A stretch of 64,000 nt of DNA from Varanus komodoensis (Eukaryota; Chordata; Lepidosauria; Squamata; Varanidae): assembly GCF_004798865.1 (NCBI RefSeq), contig NW_025336087.1:17161745-17225744 (forward strand). Reading direction: 5' to 3'. The notes beneath the pieces are model-generated. The model was not told the DNA's origin, searched no databases, and saw nothing but the letters and a program-made list of their open reading frames with translations. This document shows, one piece after another, positions 36,725-48,104 of this stretch (position 1 is its first letter; every line of letters starts with the position of its first letter). Both the position numbers and the translations under genes were made by a program.

Positions 36725-38838
36725 TTGACCCTTAACAACTGCTATAGAAATATGACAACTGCAGGACTTGACAGATGTGGGGAAGTCCGTTCAATTTCTT
36801 TCTGTTAAGCAGTAGATTGAAGCACATAACTCTTTGAGGCTGGGAGGGGAGAAGGAAATGGCTTGGACTACTCCTAATGTGATCCGAAGTGTGAGGGCTT
36901 GAGAGTATGGGGAAAAGGGCAAGCCATCTTATCCAACATGTCTGTTCCTTATTAAAAATCTCTAGAAGGTACCCTCTTTGTACTTTTTGGATAACACCAA
37001 GAGAAATTCCATTCTTGGAGGAAACACTGGAAAGCGCTTGTTCCTATCACAGGCCCTGTGGGGTTTCAGCTGCCCCCTCCCACAATTCCAAAAGGTGTCA
37101 ACGGCCAGGTGATAAAACTGTCATGGCAGCTAAAGGGTCCTCTGCCTTCAGACAGTAGTTCATGAAAATTTCAAAAGAATGAGGTAGGGTTGGTGGCAGC
37201 TTCTGCAAAGGCTGAGAAAATGCAAAGCAAAATTATTTTTCAGGAACATAATGCAATGCCTGGGATAGGCCTGGTCATATTTCAGCAGAACTTGTAAAAG
37301 AGCATACTGCTAACTTCTCTTTTCTCTGAAAATAACACTCTGGTTAGCATGATAAGAATGACTCAGTGGGAAGAAAGAGCTTTCTTCATGGCTAGTAACA
37401 TAGCCAAGAGGTATCTGTGGATCATGATGGTGATTCCTAACAAGGCAAACAGCCTCCTACTTCTATGAAGAACCCTGCATTTTTAGATGTGGAAATATAA
37501 ATTTTTAGATTGCTCATTTGCAGAAGAAATCCCATAATCCTCAGAGTAATGTTTGAAGATGAAGTGATCTTTTATATTGTGAACATTCAGAAGCAAAAGA
37601 ACATTTCAACAATGGTGTTCATTACTGAAGGAGAAGAGAAATTGATGAGAAAGCATGGTGAAAGTCACCTTACTTACCAAACAATCCTATGGCTGCTAGA
37701 CAGAGGCTACCACCCATAGGATTTTTCCGTTCCAAGTCCAAGGTTGGAAAATTGCTCTGGCCTCAGTGCTGGGGACAGCGGTTAGATCTCACTCCACCTT
37801 TCTTAGCCAGTGTGGAAGGAGTTGTAGCTGGGGCTTCTCCAAGATTGCAAGTCTGACCTCAGAGAAGGAGTTGTGAGAATGTGACATGCATTAGGAAAGG
37901 GAGAAGCCCCAAGATATGATAAATCGTGATGGTGGCTAGCTTCTTCCCTCTTCCAGGAGCCACCACAGTTGAAATTCAGCTTTCTATCTAATTCACAGAA
38001 CAGGAGGAGCATGGAAGTGACCTTCATCTCTATGTTCCTCCTGTTCTGCATAGGATGCCTGGAGTCATCCTGGGGAACTATGGGTGTTTCCACTGGAATA
38101 TACATTCACAGTCTTCTGCCACAGTGATATGCAATTGTACCAGTGGGTGGAGTAGGATTAGGGGAGTAGCTCTGCGCTCCATGCTCTTGCATCCACAACC
38201 TGCCTATATGTGCATCTCATATTCAGTGATTGTCTATCCTGAAACATTGGCTTTGCATGCTGAATTGGGACATGAATTGAGACAGCAAAAAGTAAATTAT
38301 AAAAGCACCAACTTTCTTCGGGAGGAATGAGTAGAAAAATGGGAAAGGGGCTTGCTTCTCACCTTATAAATTCTCCAGCCACAGTGACATTCTTATTTAC
38401 AGGAAAAGATGTGTCTGAGGTCATTGTACATCCTAAATATCATCAGCCTTAATTTGTGTTCCATTCTCTGTCTTGGCTGTTCTCACTGGTACCCATGGTA
38501 ACCAAATCATCTGCCTGATACTGACAGCAGGATATGAGAAATAGTGCAAATTACATTTCATAATAATCTCACCATTTCTGAAACAGTTTCATCAAATATT
38601 CAACATGTATAATAATTAGTGCAGGGCTAATATTTAGGAAAAATAACAAAATTTCCGGAATTTCAAACTAAGTTTTTAGATAGATCATTCTTGGGGAAGG
38701 ACCCCTGCCCCCCGCCTTCTCATGTGTCACAAACAAGCTAAGGCTATATTGTACAGCATATTTTCTATAGAGAATGATTGGTTGCTCTTGAAAATGATAA
38801 GATGGCCAGTTATGGTCACTTTCCATGAATAAAAGATG
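36725..38838. other. Non-coding DNA containing a strong hairpin
   Basis: No gene or transposon was recognised. An inverted pair ggggcttctcc / ggagaagcccc lies near 37829 and 37898, and a near-perfect 53-nt hairpin lies at 37996-38048. Confidence 0.4.
37996..38048. repeat. Near-perfect 25-bp-arm inverted repeat
   Basis: The arms 37996-38020 and 38024-38048 are reverse complements at 21 of 25 positions; the outer 13 (cagaacaggagga / tcctcctgttctg) are perfect. Read as + strand RNA, three of the four mismatches become G-U pairs, leaving a single A-C mismatch. The loop is only 3 nt. Transposon ends, a small-RNA hairpin or chance expansion are possible; the short loop is unlike an ordinary microRNA precursor. 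Confidence 0.85.
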
Positions 38839-38839
38839 G

Positions 38840-39032
38840 TCTTCAGCCAGGGCCGTCTTAATAGCATTATGGGCCCCGGGCAAAGCAGTGTACTGGGGCC
38901 CCTACGACAACTACAACTACTGTTAATTTTGGAAGCTTTCCAATTTTCCAAGGGTGAACATACACAGATTAGTATGGGGCCCACGGGCAAGTGCCCATCA
39001 GGCCCATGCGTTAAGACGGCCCTGCCTTCAGC
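38840..39032. mobile_element. 177-bp hAT-type MITE
   Basis: The element proper is 38848-39024. Its ends are CAGGGCCGTCTTAA and TTAAGACGGCCCTG, perfect inverted repeats. Flanking octamers are tcttcagc (38840-38847) and ccttcagc (39025-39032), 7 of 8 identical. Inside lie tatgggccccgggcaa and ggggcccacgggcaagtgcc, which are again partly inverted. There is no coding capacity. This end sequence belongs to a family dispersed in many amniotes. Confidence 0.9.
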
Positions 39033-39214
39033 AAATGGAAGGACATGCTTTGGAAGGTGTCTGCATGTGGTGTATGAGTGTGTGAAAGAGAGATTATAGC
39101 ATTTAAGCCTGCATTACTTAGTCTGCAGTCATCCCACTTCTAAGGAAAGTCAAAGGCAGAAGAAGTAAAGTAAAGCAAGACTAAATATGAGGCAGCATAA
39201 ATCTATAAATGCAG

Positions 39215-39330
39215 CCACAGCCTTGAAGTTGAACAAGGCTGTGGTGGATAGGACATTCTGGAGGGCTTTCATTCATGGGAGTGCTACAAGTTAGATGACT
39301 TGATGGCACATAACAATGACTTTCATCAAC
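39215..39330 (+). mobile_element. Bov-B type 3' end (LINE or dependent SINE)
   Basis: The text cagccttgaagttgaacaag, ggctgtggtggataggacat, tctggagggctttcattcat, gtgctacaagttagatgact and tgatggcacataacaatgac matches the Bov-B-derived terminus shared by RTE LINEs and squamate SINEs that borrow it (gacttgacggcacataacaac). A head with tRNA boxes was not seen, so LINE versus SINE cannot be decided. Confidence 0.7.
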
Positions 39331-39334
39331 CATA

Positions 39335-41025
39335 TTGGTAATTCAAAATAAATCACAGTTAATGGATTTGCTCCAGTGGATTATTACATTATATCTCATT
39401 TCAAAATTGTGGCTGAAGCTTGTCTTCAGTGGTTATCTACTATCTAGCTGTATAATTTTATTGGAAGAAAAACATTCTACACCATTTGATATTTAATAGA
39501 TTCTGTAAGAATGTAAGTTTATTCCTGCAGGCAGTCATGGTAGGAAAGAATTGGAGTGGTAGATAATCCTTCACCGTATAAACACAAGGCTTTCTCCTAA
39601 TCTGGTATCAGGATTAGAGAGACAGATACTTATTCAGAGTGAACAAACCACATAATACAATGCTTTTATGTTTTTTATCAATAAATTGCAGAATGGACAA
39701 GGCCTTCATCTGCAAATACAGATGAGAACATTGAAACAGAACTTCCCTAAAATCAGAGGCTGGGTTATGCCATTGAGTTGAAGGAAGCATATGAAAAGAT
39801 CATCCTGTTACTTTGTTGTTGTTGGTTGTTTTTTTTTTTTTTTGTTTTGAATCAGAAACCATACCATACCTGAGGGCTATTCATCACTCCAGAAACCAGT
39901 CCTTTAGCAAATTCAGAGCACAGTGCATCTCATCATGTGGCGAAGAGTCATGTAATTGCCTTTTGCACAGGCAGATCAATGTTTAGCATATGACAAGGTT
40001 ACTTTTATATATCTATATATCTATAATATGAATGAATGGGAGAGAGATATCAGTGAGGAAGAGCATCACTATGCATTGAAAATTGATCTGACCATGACTC
40101 ACAGCAATCAAATAAATGCTCGGCATGTGATGACTTTGAATTTCCTGGGCATTCAAGGCCATTTTGGAGCGATGGCACAGTCCCCAGCAAGTTTTTAGTT
40201 CTGAGTTATTAATTAGATTTCTTGCATTCACCTGTATTTTTTAATAGAACTCTTTCAGGATTGTTGGTTCTAGCCATAGATGTCAAAGCAGAACTGCTTC
40301 CTTTGCCATTTTCTTTTATTGTAGTGTTTTATATTATTCCTAAATATTTTTGTATTTATTTATGGATTTATGCACTTTTCCTAGTAAATAGTCAAATCTG
40401 TCTGCAGAAATAGATATCAATAATATTATCAAAGCAAAGATCTGATAAAACAATTAAAATCAGTTTGGTAAAAATGTCTTGTGAATAATGGAATATGGGG
40501 GAATGTAACAAAAGGGATTAGAGTGGCAGTAAAATATGGTATGTTGTATTTTAAAGGGGCTTATAAAAATAAAAGTTTATGAGGTATAAAAAGCATTTTA
40601 TGTTATTATAAGCTCAATACAAAATGGTTCACCTTAACTAAAAGGTACGAATGGAATCATAGAAATATTTGAACAGCCTGGTCCTTTGCACAGAACTAAT
40701 CCACCCAAGGGAAGATCATCCAGCACACATCACTCTGACAACAAATTACAATGAATAATTACACCTTTGTATTACCTCTTTTTCCAAAGCCTTGTTCAGC
40801 TTCCTTTCAGATTGATGTACAATATTTACTCCTATTGCTGACTCCAGCACTTTGTTCCATCTCATTAATTCAAAGAATAAGGAACATCAAGGAATATCAG
40901 GAACATCATTAATCCAAGAACCATTTCTTTCTGCTTAACTCCTCACCAGTTATTAAAGATTTTTTTATGATCTGAGCAAAATGGATGAAAAGCCTGAAAA
41001 CTCCAAGGCATATTTAGGCTGAAGT
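39335..41025. other. Non-coding DNA, poly-T run
   Basis: A poly-T run lies at about 39827-39846. The open frames at 39956-40413 are short and unrecognised. No transposon text was recognised. Confidence 0.35.
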
Positions 41026-41031
41026 TGTATG

Positions 41032-41100
41032 TATCTGGAAATAAGTCCCAGTGAACTCAATGGGGCTTACTTCTGAGTAGTCCTGTATAGAGTTGTATTG
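41032..41100. repeat. Short palindromic dispersed repeat, copy 1
   Basis: The text ataagtcccagtgaactcaa, tggggcttacttctgagtag, tcctgtatagagttgtattg has a palindromic core (aagtcccagtgaa / actcaatggggctt). It matches a dispersed squamate repeat with aagtcccattgaa...acttctgagtagacatgtat. Related copies are near 55.4 and 61.45 kb. Confidence 0.65.
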
Positions 41101-41504
41101 TTAGAATACATATTTATACATATTTTCGTTATAGATAAGACTACAAACAACAGTGATATGCTGTGTTTATGTTCTTGGTTTAGTCCTTCCTGAATGTTCC
41201 CAAATTCTATTTTGCTCCAGCAGTACTTTCCATGGAAAATACTTTGCCCCACACTTTCATTATCATTTCAGGATAAAGCAAATCAAAGCTGCTTGTCTCT
41301 TCTCTATATTTTGTACCTGAAGGAAATGCAGATTTGAGTCAAAAGAAGAAACTTCTCTAAAATGAGGTGTATGTTAAAGGAGACACTGAAGGGGAAAGTC
41401 AGGAGGGTCAAATCTCCCCAGGATGTTTGTGGGTTACAGAAAGACACAGGGATGGAAGCACAGCTATAATGTAGCTTACAGATTAGGAAAAGGAACATAA
41501 AACC

Positions 41505-41660
41505 CAAGAGGTAACCTCGTGATCATCAGTGACCTGGTATTAGGGGGAAGCACTGCGGTGGCCAAGTTTGTTGATAACAGGACTCCAAACAAGTTCTGAA
41601 ATGCTATTTCCAAACTGAGTGAATGGGGATTAAAATAGTAGGTGAATGCTCTTGGGCTTA
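41505..41660 (+). mobile_element. Possible CR1 RT fragment
   Basis: The + frame reads ISDLVLGGSTAVAKFVDN and further on ISKLSEWGLK. CR1-type reverse transcriptases have S.VAKFADDTKL followed by a helix ending LSEWA..W. The resemblance covers motif C with AKFVDN for AKFADD. The fit is short and the frame is closed soon after. Confidence 0.35.
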
Positions 41661-41664
41661 AAAG

Positions 41665-42875
41665 AGCTCCTTAAGTTTGTGTCCACTGATGGGGTAACTC
41701 AGCAAAAGAGCACATGGGGTTGCAGAATGGTAGAGGTGAAAGGAAAGATTAATTGCCTTCTACTTGCACAATAGTGAATGTTATCCTAAAAGTCTTAGGA
41801 TTCTAGGTGGGATCAACCGATTGCCCCAAATTCCTTGCGTGCTGATATTAGAGGATGGCCAATTAAACTGCCTCACATACTTAATAAATTAAATCTAGGT
41901 TCTTTGTCAGTGTGCCATCTATGCATAGCATTAATAGCCATTTCCATGCTTCCTGCATGTCCAGATACACTCTTATTCCCTATTGTGATACCAAGGGCTA
42001 CAATGACATCATTAAACCACTAATACTGTCTAATGAATATTAGCACTTGAAAGGCAGTATAATTAGTAAGCACATGCTGTGAAGCTGATAAAAATATAAA
42101 AGCTCAAACTGACTGCTTCTGTCCTGCTCATGAAGGGCACCATACACTATCAAAATGTCAAATTACTGAGTTTATAACTGGTACAGTGGAAATCCAGAGA
42201 GTATTCATTGATCTAAAAATTCTTAGCAGGAAAAAAGAGTTTGTCCTTTCCATTTGCTTTTGTTGTTCCTTTTGTTATGATTTGATTTTTTAAATGAATA
42301 CTGCCATTGTGAAAAGCAAGAAAGAGGTTTTTTTAGGGGGGAGTTTTTAATTATTAATATTTAAAGTATTTTTCCTGCTTCTCAGTTTAAAAAAGTTTCC
42401 AGTACAGGGAGAAATCAAACAACAGAAAGAGTGTATCAGTTCTTGCCTGCAGGCTTAAAATCCAAAAGGACATGACACAGTGAATAATATGGGGTGCTGA
42501 GGGAAGAGGGAAAAGAATGATGAGACTTCCAGTGGGCTTGATGGAATGGCCCTGCTTCCTTTCTCATGGCCCAGAAGAGACACAGTCCTGGAAGAGGCCT
42601 TGATGTCCCCTTTCCTGTTCCAGTTTCCCTTCTTTCTTTTTTCCTACAGGGCTGTTGATGTTGGTTAGTCCTGGTGAGATGGCAGGTTTCTCCTGGACCA
42701 CTCCTGATGTTTTCTTTGCGTGTTCCTTCCTCCCTCACTCCCTCTGACCATGACCATGCAGCTTCCATTTAAAGATCCTCTCCTTAGCTTCAACAACCCT
42801 CAGGGAAATGCTAACTAAAACCAGATCCTACTGCTAGGCGTCCTTAAAAACAAAATACCTGATTAATACCCACCA
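41665..42875. other. Non-coding DNA, nothing recognised
   Basis: The 110-codon minus frame at 42436-42768 is a purine-rich composition artefact without family resemblance. Confidence 0.4.
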
Positions 42876-43124
42876 CCATTTCCATATGATATTTGGAGCT
42901 GATAAATGGCTAGTCAAAGAGGGTGGTCTTAAGCTGGTGCTAAAAATGTGATGCAGTTGGTGCCACATTGACCTCAGTGGTGAGATCATCCCATAATTTG
43001 GGGGCTACCACAGAGAAGGCCCTTTTCCTTGTTGCCTGCAGTTGAACCTCCCTCAGAGATGAGATTGAGAGGAAGGCATCACATGCTGAGTGCAGTGTCT
43101 GGATTCATTGTGGTCAGAGAAGCT

Positions 43125-43496
43125 TTTTGGTACCTCATGTCACGAACACCTCAGTTCATGACCAAATCGAGTCACAAACAGACATTTCTGAAAAATTTTG
43201 CCTCGGGTCATGAACTCCACTTTGGGTGATGATCACGCCCGCCTTCTCCCAGTGTGCCCACGATTGTGCCCGCCTCCCCCCGACTGGGCCCGCCTCGCCC
43301 CCGAGAGTGCCCGCAATCGCACCCCCCTCCAGCACACCCACTTCAAATTTTTGTAATTAAAAAAATTAGTTACAGAACTGATTAACCTTATTTACATTGA
43401 ACCTTCCTTATGGGGACATTTGACTTGGGTCATGACCAATTTGGGTCACGACCAAAGTCCTGGAACGGATTAAGTTTGTGAGCCAAGGTACCACTG
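43125..43496. mobile_element. TA-flanked MITE (pogo/Tigger-like) inside the L2
   Basis: The ends are ggtacctcatgtcacgaac and gtttgtgagccaaggtacc, imperfect inverted repeats of the known family that starts cagtggtacctcgg. The right end ccactg is followed by TA; the left CAGT is worn. Subterminal units of gtcatgaac/gtcacgaac recur near both ends. The centre (about 43225-43335) is GC-rich with repeated gcccgcc. The TA target suggests the Tc1/mariner superfamily. There is no transposase. Confidence 0.75.
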
Positions 43497-44599
43497 TATT
43501 GTGTTCCCAAGCTGTGTAAAGATTTATAGGTTGAAACCAGCAATTTTTGTGAGGCTTGGAAGCAAATATTGTCAGACAATGTGATTGAAAAAAAAAGGAG
43601 AGTTATATGCTCAGACTGGTTCCAGTTATTAGTCTAAATACTGCATTTTATATATGCTGCAGCTTCCAAACTGTCTTCAAGGGCAGCTCCATGTAGAACA
43701 AATCGTAGTAATCAAGGTTAGAAGTTAGCAGAGCATGTACTACTGAATCCATGTTATCTCTTTCCAGATAGCTGACAGAAGAATCAGGGACCTCTCATAA
43801 GCCATGGACCTGCTTTTTCAAGGAAGCTGTAATCTCACCCAGAACAGGTAGACCATCTTCCATCCATCAAAGGAACCACCCCCCACCAACATCAGTCTTG
43901 TCTAGATTGAATTTCAGTTTGTTAGCTCACATCCAGTCCATTGTCACAGGTAGGCACCATCTTAGCACATCCACCGCCTCATCTGCTGTAGATAAAAACA
44001 ACTGCAGGTCATCAGCATATTGATGACAACAAACACCAAATGTCCAGATTACTCCATTCAGTGGTTTCATGTTGATGTCAAGTGCAACTCTGACACTTGA
44101 AGATCCATACAATGGAAAAACCATGGTCCAAAAAATATCCCCCAAGCAATACCTCCTGGAGCTGATCCTCCAATTAAGACTACAGTCACTGTAAAGAAGT
44201 ACCCTCACTCTCAACTCATAGCTGCACATTGTTGATGGTATCAAAAACTGCTGAGAGATCCAGGGCTATCAAAGAGTCTGAACATATAACTCTACCAGGA
44301 CTTCTGTCTCTGTCCTGGCATAGGACACTGTACAGGGTTACAAAAGCTGCTTCTGTGCCAAAGTCTTGTCTGAATCTGAAAGAAATGGTTTCAGATCATG
44401 ATGCTCATTCAAGAGTGCCTGGAACTGGCTGGTCACTACTTGCTCAAGACCTTGTCCAGGATGAGAGCATTTGCCATCAGCCAGAACCTATTTGGCTATC
44501 TGGGTCCAGAGAGGGTTTCTTCAGGAGTGGCCTCGTCACCCCCTCTATAAGGTAGCATGGGACTGCCCACTCTTGTACAGAGCCATTGATCATCTCCAT

Positions 44600-44677
44600 T
44601 TTAATGTATTTTGTATTTTATTTGATGTTGTAAGCTGCCCTGAGGCCTCGGCAAGGGGTGGCATAGAAATGTTTTAA

Positions 44678-44708
<31 letters not shown>
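44600..44708 (+). mobile_element. L2-like LINE tail inserted antisense in the L2
   Basis: The text tttaatgtattttgtatttt, gatgttgtaagctgccctga, ggcctcggcaaggggtggca and tagaaatg ends in (AAAT)n. The octamer atctccat occurs on both sides (44592-44599 and 44709-44716), a clear target-site duplication. It is 3' UTR only, as are the inserts at 13.85 and 20.42 kb. Confidence 0.9.
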
Positions 44709-44999
44709 ATCTCCATGGCCCAGCCAGCTGCTCTCTTCCTGCTAGCTTTTATAGGGCAAGAGCAGCAAGGATCCAACACAGATGTCTAAGCACAACTCAA
44801 GAACTTCCTCTCATAAAGAGTATTGGGGTGCTGGCAGGTGGATGGAACAAGGTGGGCTTATTTCCTGAACACTGGTGTTGGGAGCTCAGCCATGTCTAAT
44901 CTAGAGGATAAAGTCACTGGGGACCTGTCATTTTGCCCAAGCAGCTCTGCAAAACACCAGATCCATAGATAGCATTGTCTTAAAAGATTATGTAAGTAG

Positions 45000-45235
45000 T
45001 TATTTGCTGCATTTCAGAGATCTGTTACATGGCCACCTTGATAAATCATCATTTCAGGAGATCCTATCTCAGCCTGTGGCTGGCCCGTCACTTGTAGTTG
45101 ATGCTCTTATCAGCCTACCCAGTTGCTGAGGTCACTGGAGTGCATTGTCCTGGTGGCTCCATATGTACCTGTGACCCAAATGGAATCAGCCATGGTGTGA
45201 TCTCTCCACTTCTGTGGCAGTGCCTGCCTCTGTCA
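45000..45235. other. Unassigned DNA beside the L2
   Basis: Some phrases may be L2 5' remnants, but none could be aligned confidently. Confidence 0.25.
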
Positions 45236-45239
45236 GGCA

Positions 45240-45475
45240 GGCAGGCTCTGATAATCATTCCGATTGATGCCTGCTGAAGCCATCCTTGTTTCAGGAAGCC
45301 TTCCCTGCTTACCAATTTTCATGTTTTTATGTTTAAATGTTAGTTGCATTTTAATATGTTGCTTTTATAATTTTATCTGTTCTGTCTTTTTATTGTTCAC
45401 CACTCTGGAACCTGTCTAGATATAGACAGGCATGCAAATGTTGAAATGTTGAAAGAAATGAATAAATTATTGGCT
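45240..45475 (+). mobile_element. Possible worn LINE 3' end
   Basis: The text gaagccttccctgcttacc, ttttattgttcaccactctgg, agatatagacaggcatgcaa and gaaatgaataaatta resembles an L2-type terminus (gtgagccgccccgag...gggcggcatataaatgaataaata). The match is loose. Confidence 0.35.
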
Positions 45476-45479
45476 TGAC

Positions 45480-46740
45480 ACTGTATTGTGGACAGCCAGC
45501 TGACCATATGGTTGGAGCACACATACATGGCATTTTCAGGTTATTTTTCTCAGACCAGGCATGTAACCATTAATTAATCTTAAAACACTGAAGCCTGAAT
45601 TTAGCCTTTGTTTATTCCAGCAAAATCTTTCCTTGACAAGATTTCTAACAGGAATAACTTCCAGCAGCAATCTCTGCAGTGTACACTGTAATTACAGCAT
45701 ATAACACAAAATGTGTCTATCTTGAAAGAGTATGTACAAAGACCATCCTTTTCAAATATATCATTATCAGCATAAAAGAGAGGGGCACCAAACATTAAAA
45801 AACTTAAATTGTGCATTCTGAATTAGACAAGACTGCAAATTTAACAATTAGAGATAAGCTCCAGCCACTTGCTTCCATCTGTATGGCAACATAAACAGTT
45901 TGGCTTTGCAATCTTTCTTCTTGTTGATTGACAGAAAGCCCACAATAAGTGCTATATTGAAAGTCTCATTCTCATTCAACCTTGCAAAATTAAGTTGTCT
46001 TTTTATTAGTATTTCCTTCTTTAAACTGTCTACAACATGATTCACCCTGATGCATGGAATAGGAGAGTCTTAAATTAAGTCCAGAGGATTAGCACTTTGC
46101 AAGTCTGAGTGTAGGCAATTTTAGCCTGGCTTATACTTCATATCCACTCAATTAACCTCACGGAGCTTTAGAACAAAAGTCAGCATGGCGCACATCATTT
46201 GAATGGGACAAATGGCATCTTTCTGTTCAGGAATGATGAACCCACAGTAGCTACTCATAGTGAAGGTCAAGGCTCTAAGTAAGGTGGGCCAGCTAAGAAG
46301 TGTACAGTGAGTTATTGCAGGAGCCTAATGGCACAGATACAATACGATGCTTAAAAATAGATAAGCTCTCCAGATTTGCTTATTCTGAAGATTAAAACAA
46401 AGCAAAGGGAAACAAAACAAAACTAGCAATCACTTTCTATACTGAATATCATTTTAGAAATACAAATGATAGATTTTAGAGATATCCATTCCTGTTTGAC
46501 TGGTTTGCCAAAGCAATACACAGGAACAGAATCCTCTTTGCTGGGCTAGGAATTGTGGATTTAAAACCAATGCTGCATCCATGGTTCATCTGACAGGTGT
46601 ACTGCAGCACCAAACACTCATGTGAATGCAGCCCAGGGTACATTAATAAGAGTGCTTAATATCTAAAAGAGAAGTCTTGGGGCCAAGAATATAGCACAGA
46701 TGCCCTGTGAGATGGCAGGCTGTGGCTGCCATCCCTAATT
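45480..46740. other. Non-coding DNA, nothing recognised
   Basis: No element or plausible exon was recognised. Confidence 0.4.
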
Positions 46741-46749
46741 GCACTACAT

Positions 46750-48100
46750 CATTTTTTGATTCATTTTTTGGGCAGGCTGCTAGAGCACTTGGTTGCTCAG
46801 ATCCAGAATTCTGGACAAGGTGGATTTTTTAAGATGCATTTCAATCTTAAAAAAGGGGGCTGGTTATTGAACAGATATCACTTTAGTGGACAGTGTACTC
46901 CAGGAAATGGAAAGAGGGTACATGCCACTCTTGCTTCTGCTGAACTTCTCAGTAGCTTTTAACTATGGGATTCCTATGACGCTTTTTTGTGGGATGAGAT
47001 TTGTAGACACCAGTATACAGTAGTTCCAGTCCTTCTTGGAGGGAAAACTTCAGAAAGTCATGCTGCAGAATTCCTGTTTTATGTCCTGGCACCAGCCTCC
47101 GGTATCTTGATATTTAACACATGCATGAAACTGGGATAGGTTGACTAGACATTTGTAGATGGACAACACCTAACTCTAGTTCTCCTTTAAATCTAAATCC
47201 AAGAAAGTTGTTCCATTTCTAAATCATGATGATGGAAATGGACTAGATAAGGTTGAATATAATTTAATTTAATCCATTTGAGATGAAGATGCTCCTGATT
47301 GGGCAAAAGGCAGAATAGGGGATGGCAAAAGAAGAAGGAAACGGCAGAGGATGAGGTGGTTAGACGGAGTCAATGAAGCGGACTCTGGGGGATGGAGGAA
47401 TGTTGTCCATGGGGTCATGATAGGTTGGACATGACTTCGTGACTAGCAAGAACTGTGCTGGGTGGGTTACACTCTCACTGAAGATTCCAACTTGCAGTTT
47501 TGGGTGCACTCCTCAACACTCAATGCCCTGAGCTGTGATGCCCAGGGTTTGGAGGTGGCTGGGGGTTATTTACGCAGTTGAGGCTATGTCTCCAACTGCA
47601 ACATATTCCTAGAAATGACTGATTTGGCCATGGTCTTGCATGCCTTAAGTGCATCTCATTTGAACTACTGTAATGTGCTTCAAAACTGTCATAAAGTTCA
47701 GCTGGTCCAGACTGCTATGGCTAATGGTTACACAGAACACTAGACTTCCCTGTTGCAACAGCATCACTATATGATGCTCTGTTTTGGGGCACAATTCAAT
47801 GTGCTGGTTATGATCAATAAAACTGGCCCGGGTTTTGAGGCCTTGAGAGAGGCCATTCTTTCAGTACAGTTATCATCAAAAGTATATTTGATGGAAATGC
47901 AAGATAGGATCATGACAAATGAACCTAGTTTGTGGAACTCTCTGATAAGGAAAACTGGGTTCACACTCTCTCTGCAGTCTCCCTGCCACCAAGATAATGC
48001 AATTTTTAATCCAAGCAGGCCTTTGGCTTGCAAGAGGTCTGTCGTTTGGTGCTCAGAACTGTTGGTCCCTATTGTCATTCTGGCTGCCACTTTTCCCACA
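46750..48100 (+). mobile_element. Old L2-like LINE, RT to 3' region, plus strand
   Basis: The start encodes FLGRLLEHLVAQIQNSG, matching FLGKVLERVVAGQL of the RT front in the copy at 19.7 kb. Later, gtgggttacactctcactga corresponds to its [11 protein letters not shown], gaactactgtaatgtgcttc to LDFCNALY, and QFNVLVMINK to [11 protein letters not shown] Bov-B-like tail at 47300-47455 interrupts it. Many stops and frame changes make it non-functional. It runs into an oppositely oriented L2 fragment at about 48.1 kb. Confidence 0.75.
47300..47455 (+). mobile_element. Bov-B type 3' end inside the L2
   Basis: The text cagaataggggatggcaaaa, acggcagaggatgaggtggt, tagacggagtcaatgaagc, gaatgttgtccatggggtca and aggttggacatgacttcgtg matches the Bov-B terminus, with the same wording as the copy at 28.7 kb. 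L2 text resumes after it. Confidence 0.75.
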
Positions 48101-48104
48101 AACT

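Larger units (their letters stand above)
42880..44995 (-). mobile_element. Old L2-like LINE carrying two later insertions
   Basis: On the + strand the antisense 3' UTR (aagctggtgctaaaaatgtg, ccataatttgggggctacca) is followed by the C-terminal region (ttccaaactgtcttcaaggg), then gtctagattgaatttcagtt, cgcctcatctgctgtag, gcatattgatgacaac (antisense of HQYAD near 44.02 kb) and gagagatccagggctatcaa, and then the front of the RT. The minus frame 44244-43927 includes RRFGVCCHQYADDLQLFLS-like text with gaps. It carries a TA-flanked MITE at 43125-43496 and a LINE tail at 44600-44708, so it predates both. Damage is heavy; no frame is usable. Confidence 0.85.

Noticed and set aside
39827-39846. Poly-T run as the tail of a processed pseudogene
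   Set aside because: No gene-derived sequence or target duplication was found beside it.
42436-42768. 110-codon minus frame rich in Glu, Lys and Arg
   Set aside because: Reflects a purine-rich strand rather than a protein; no family resemblance.
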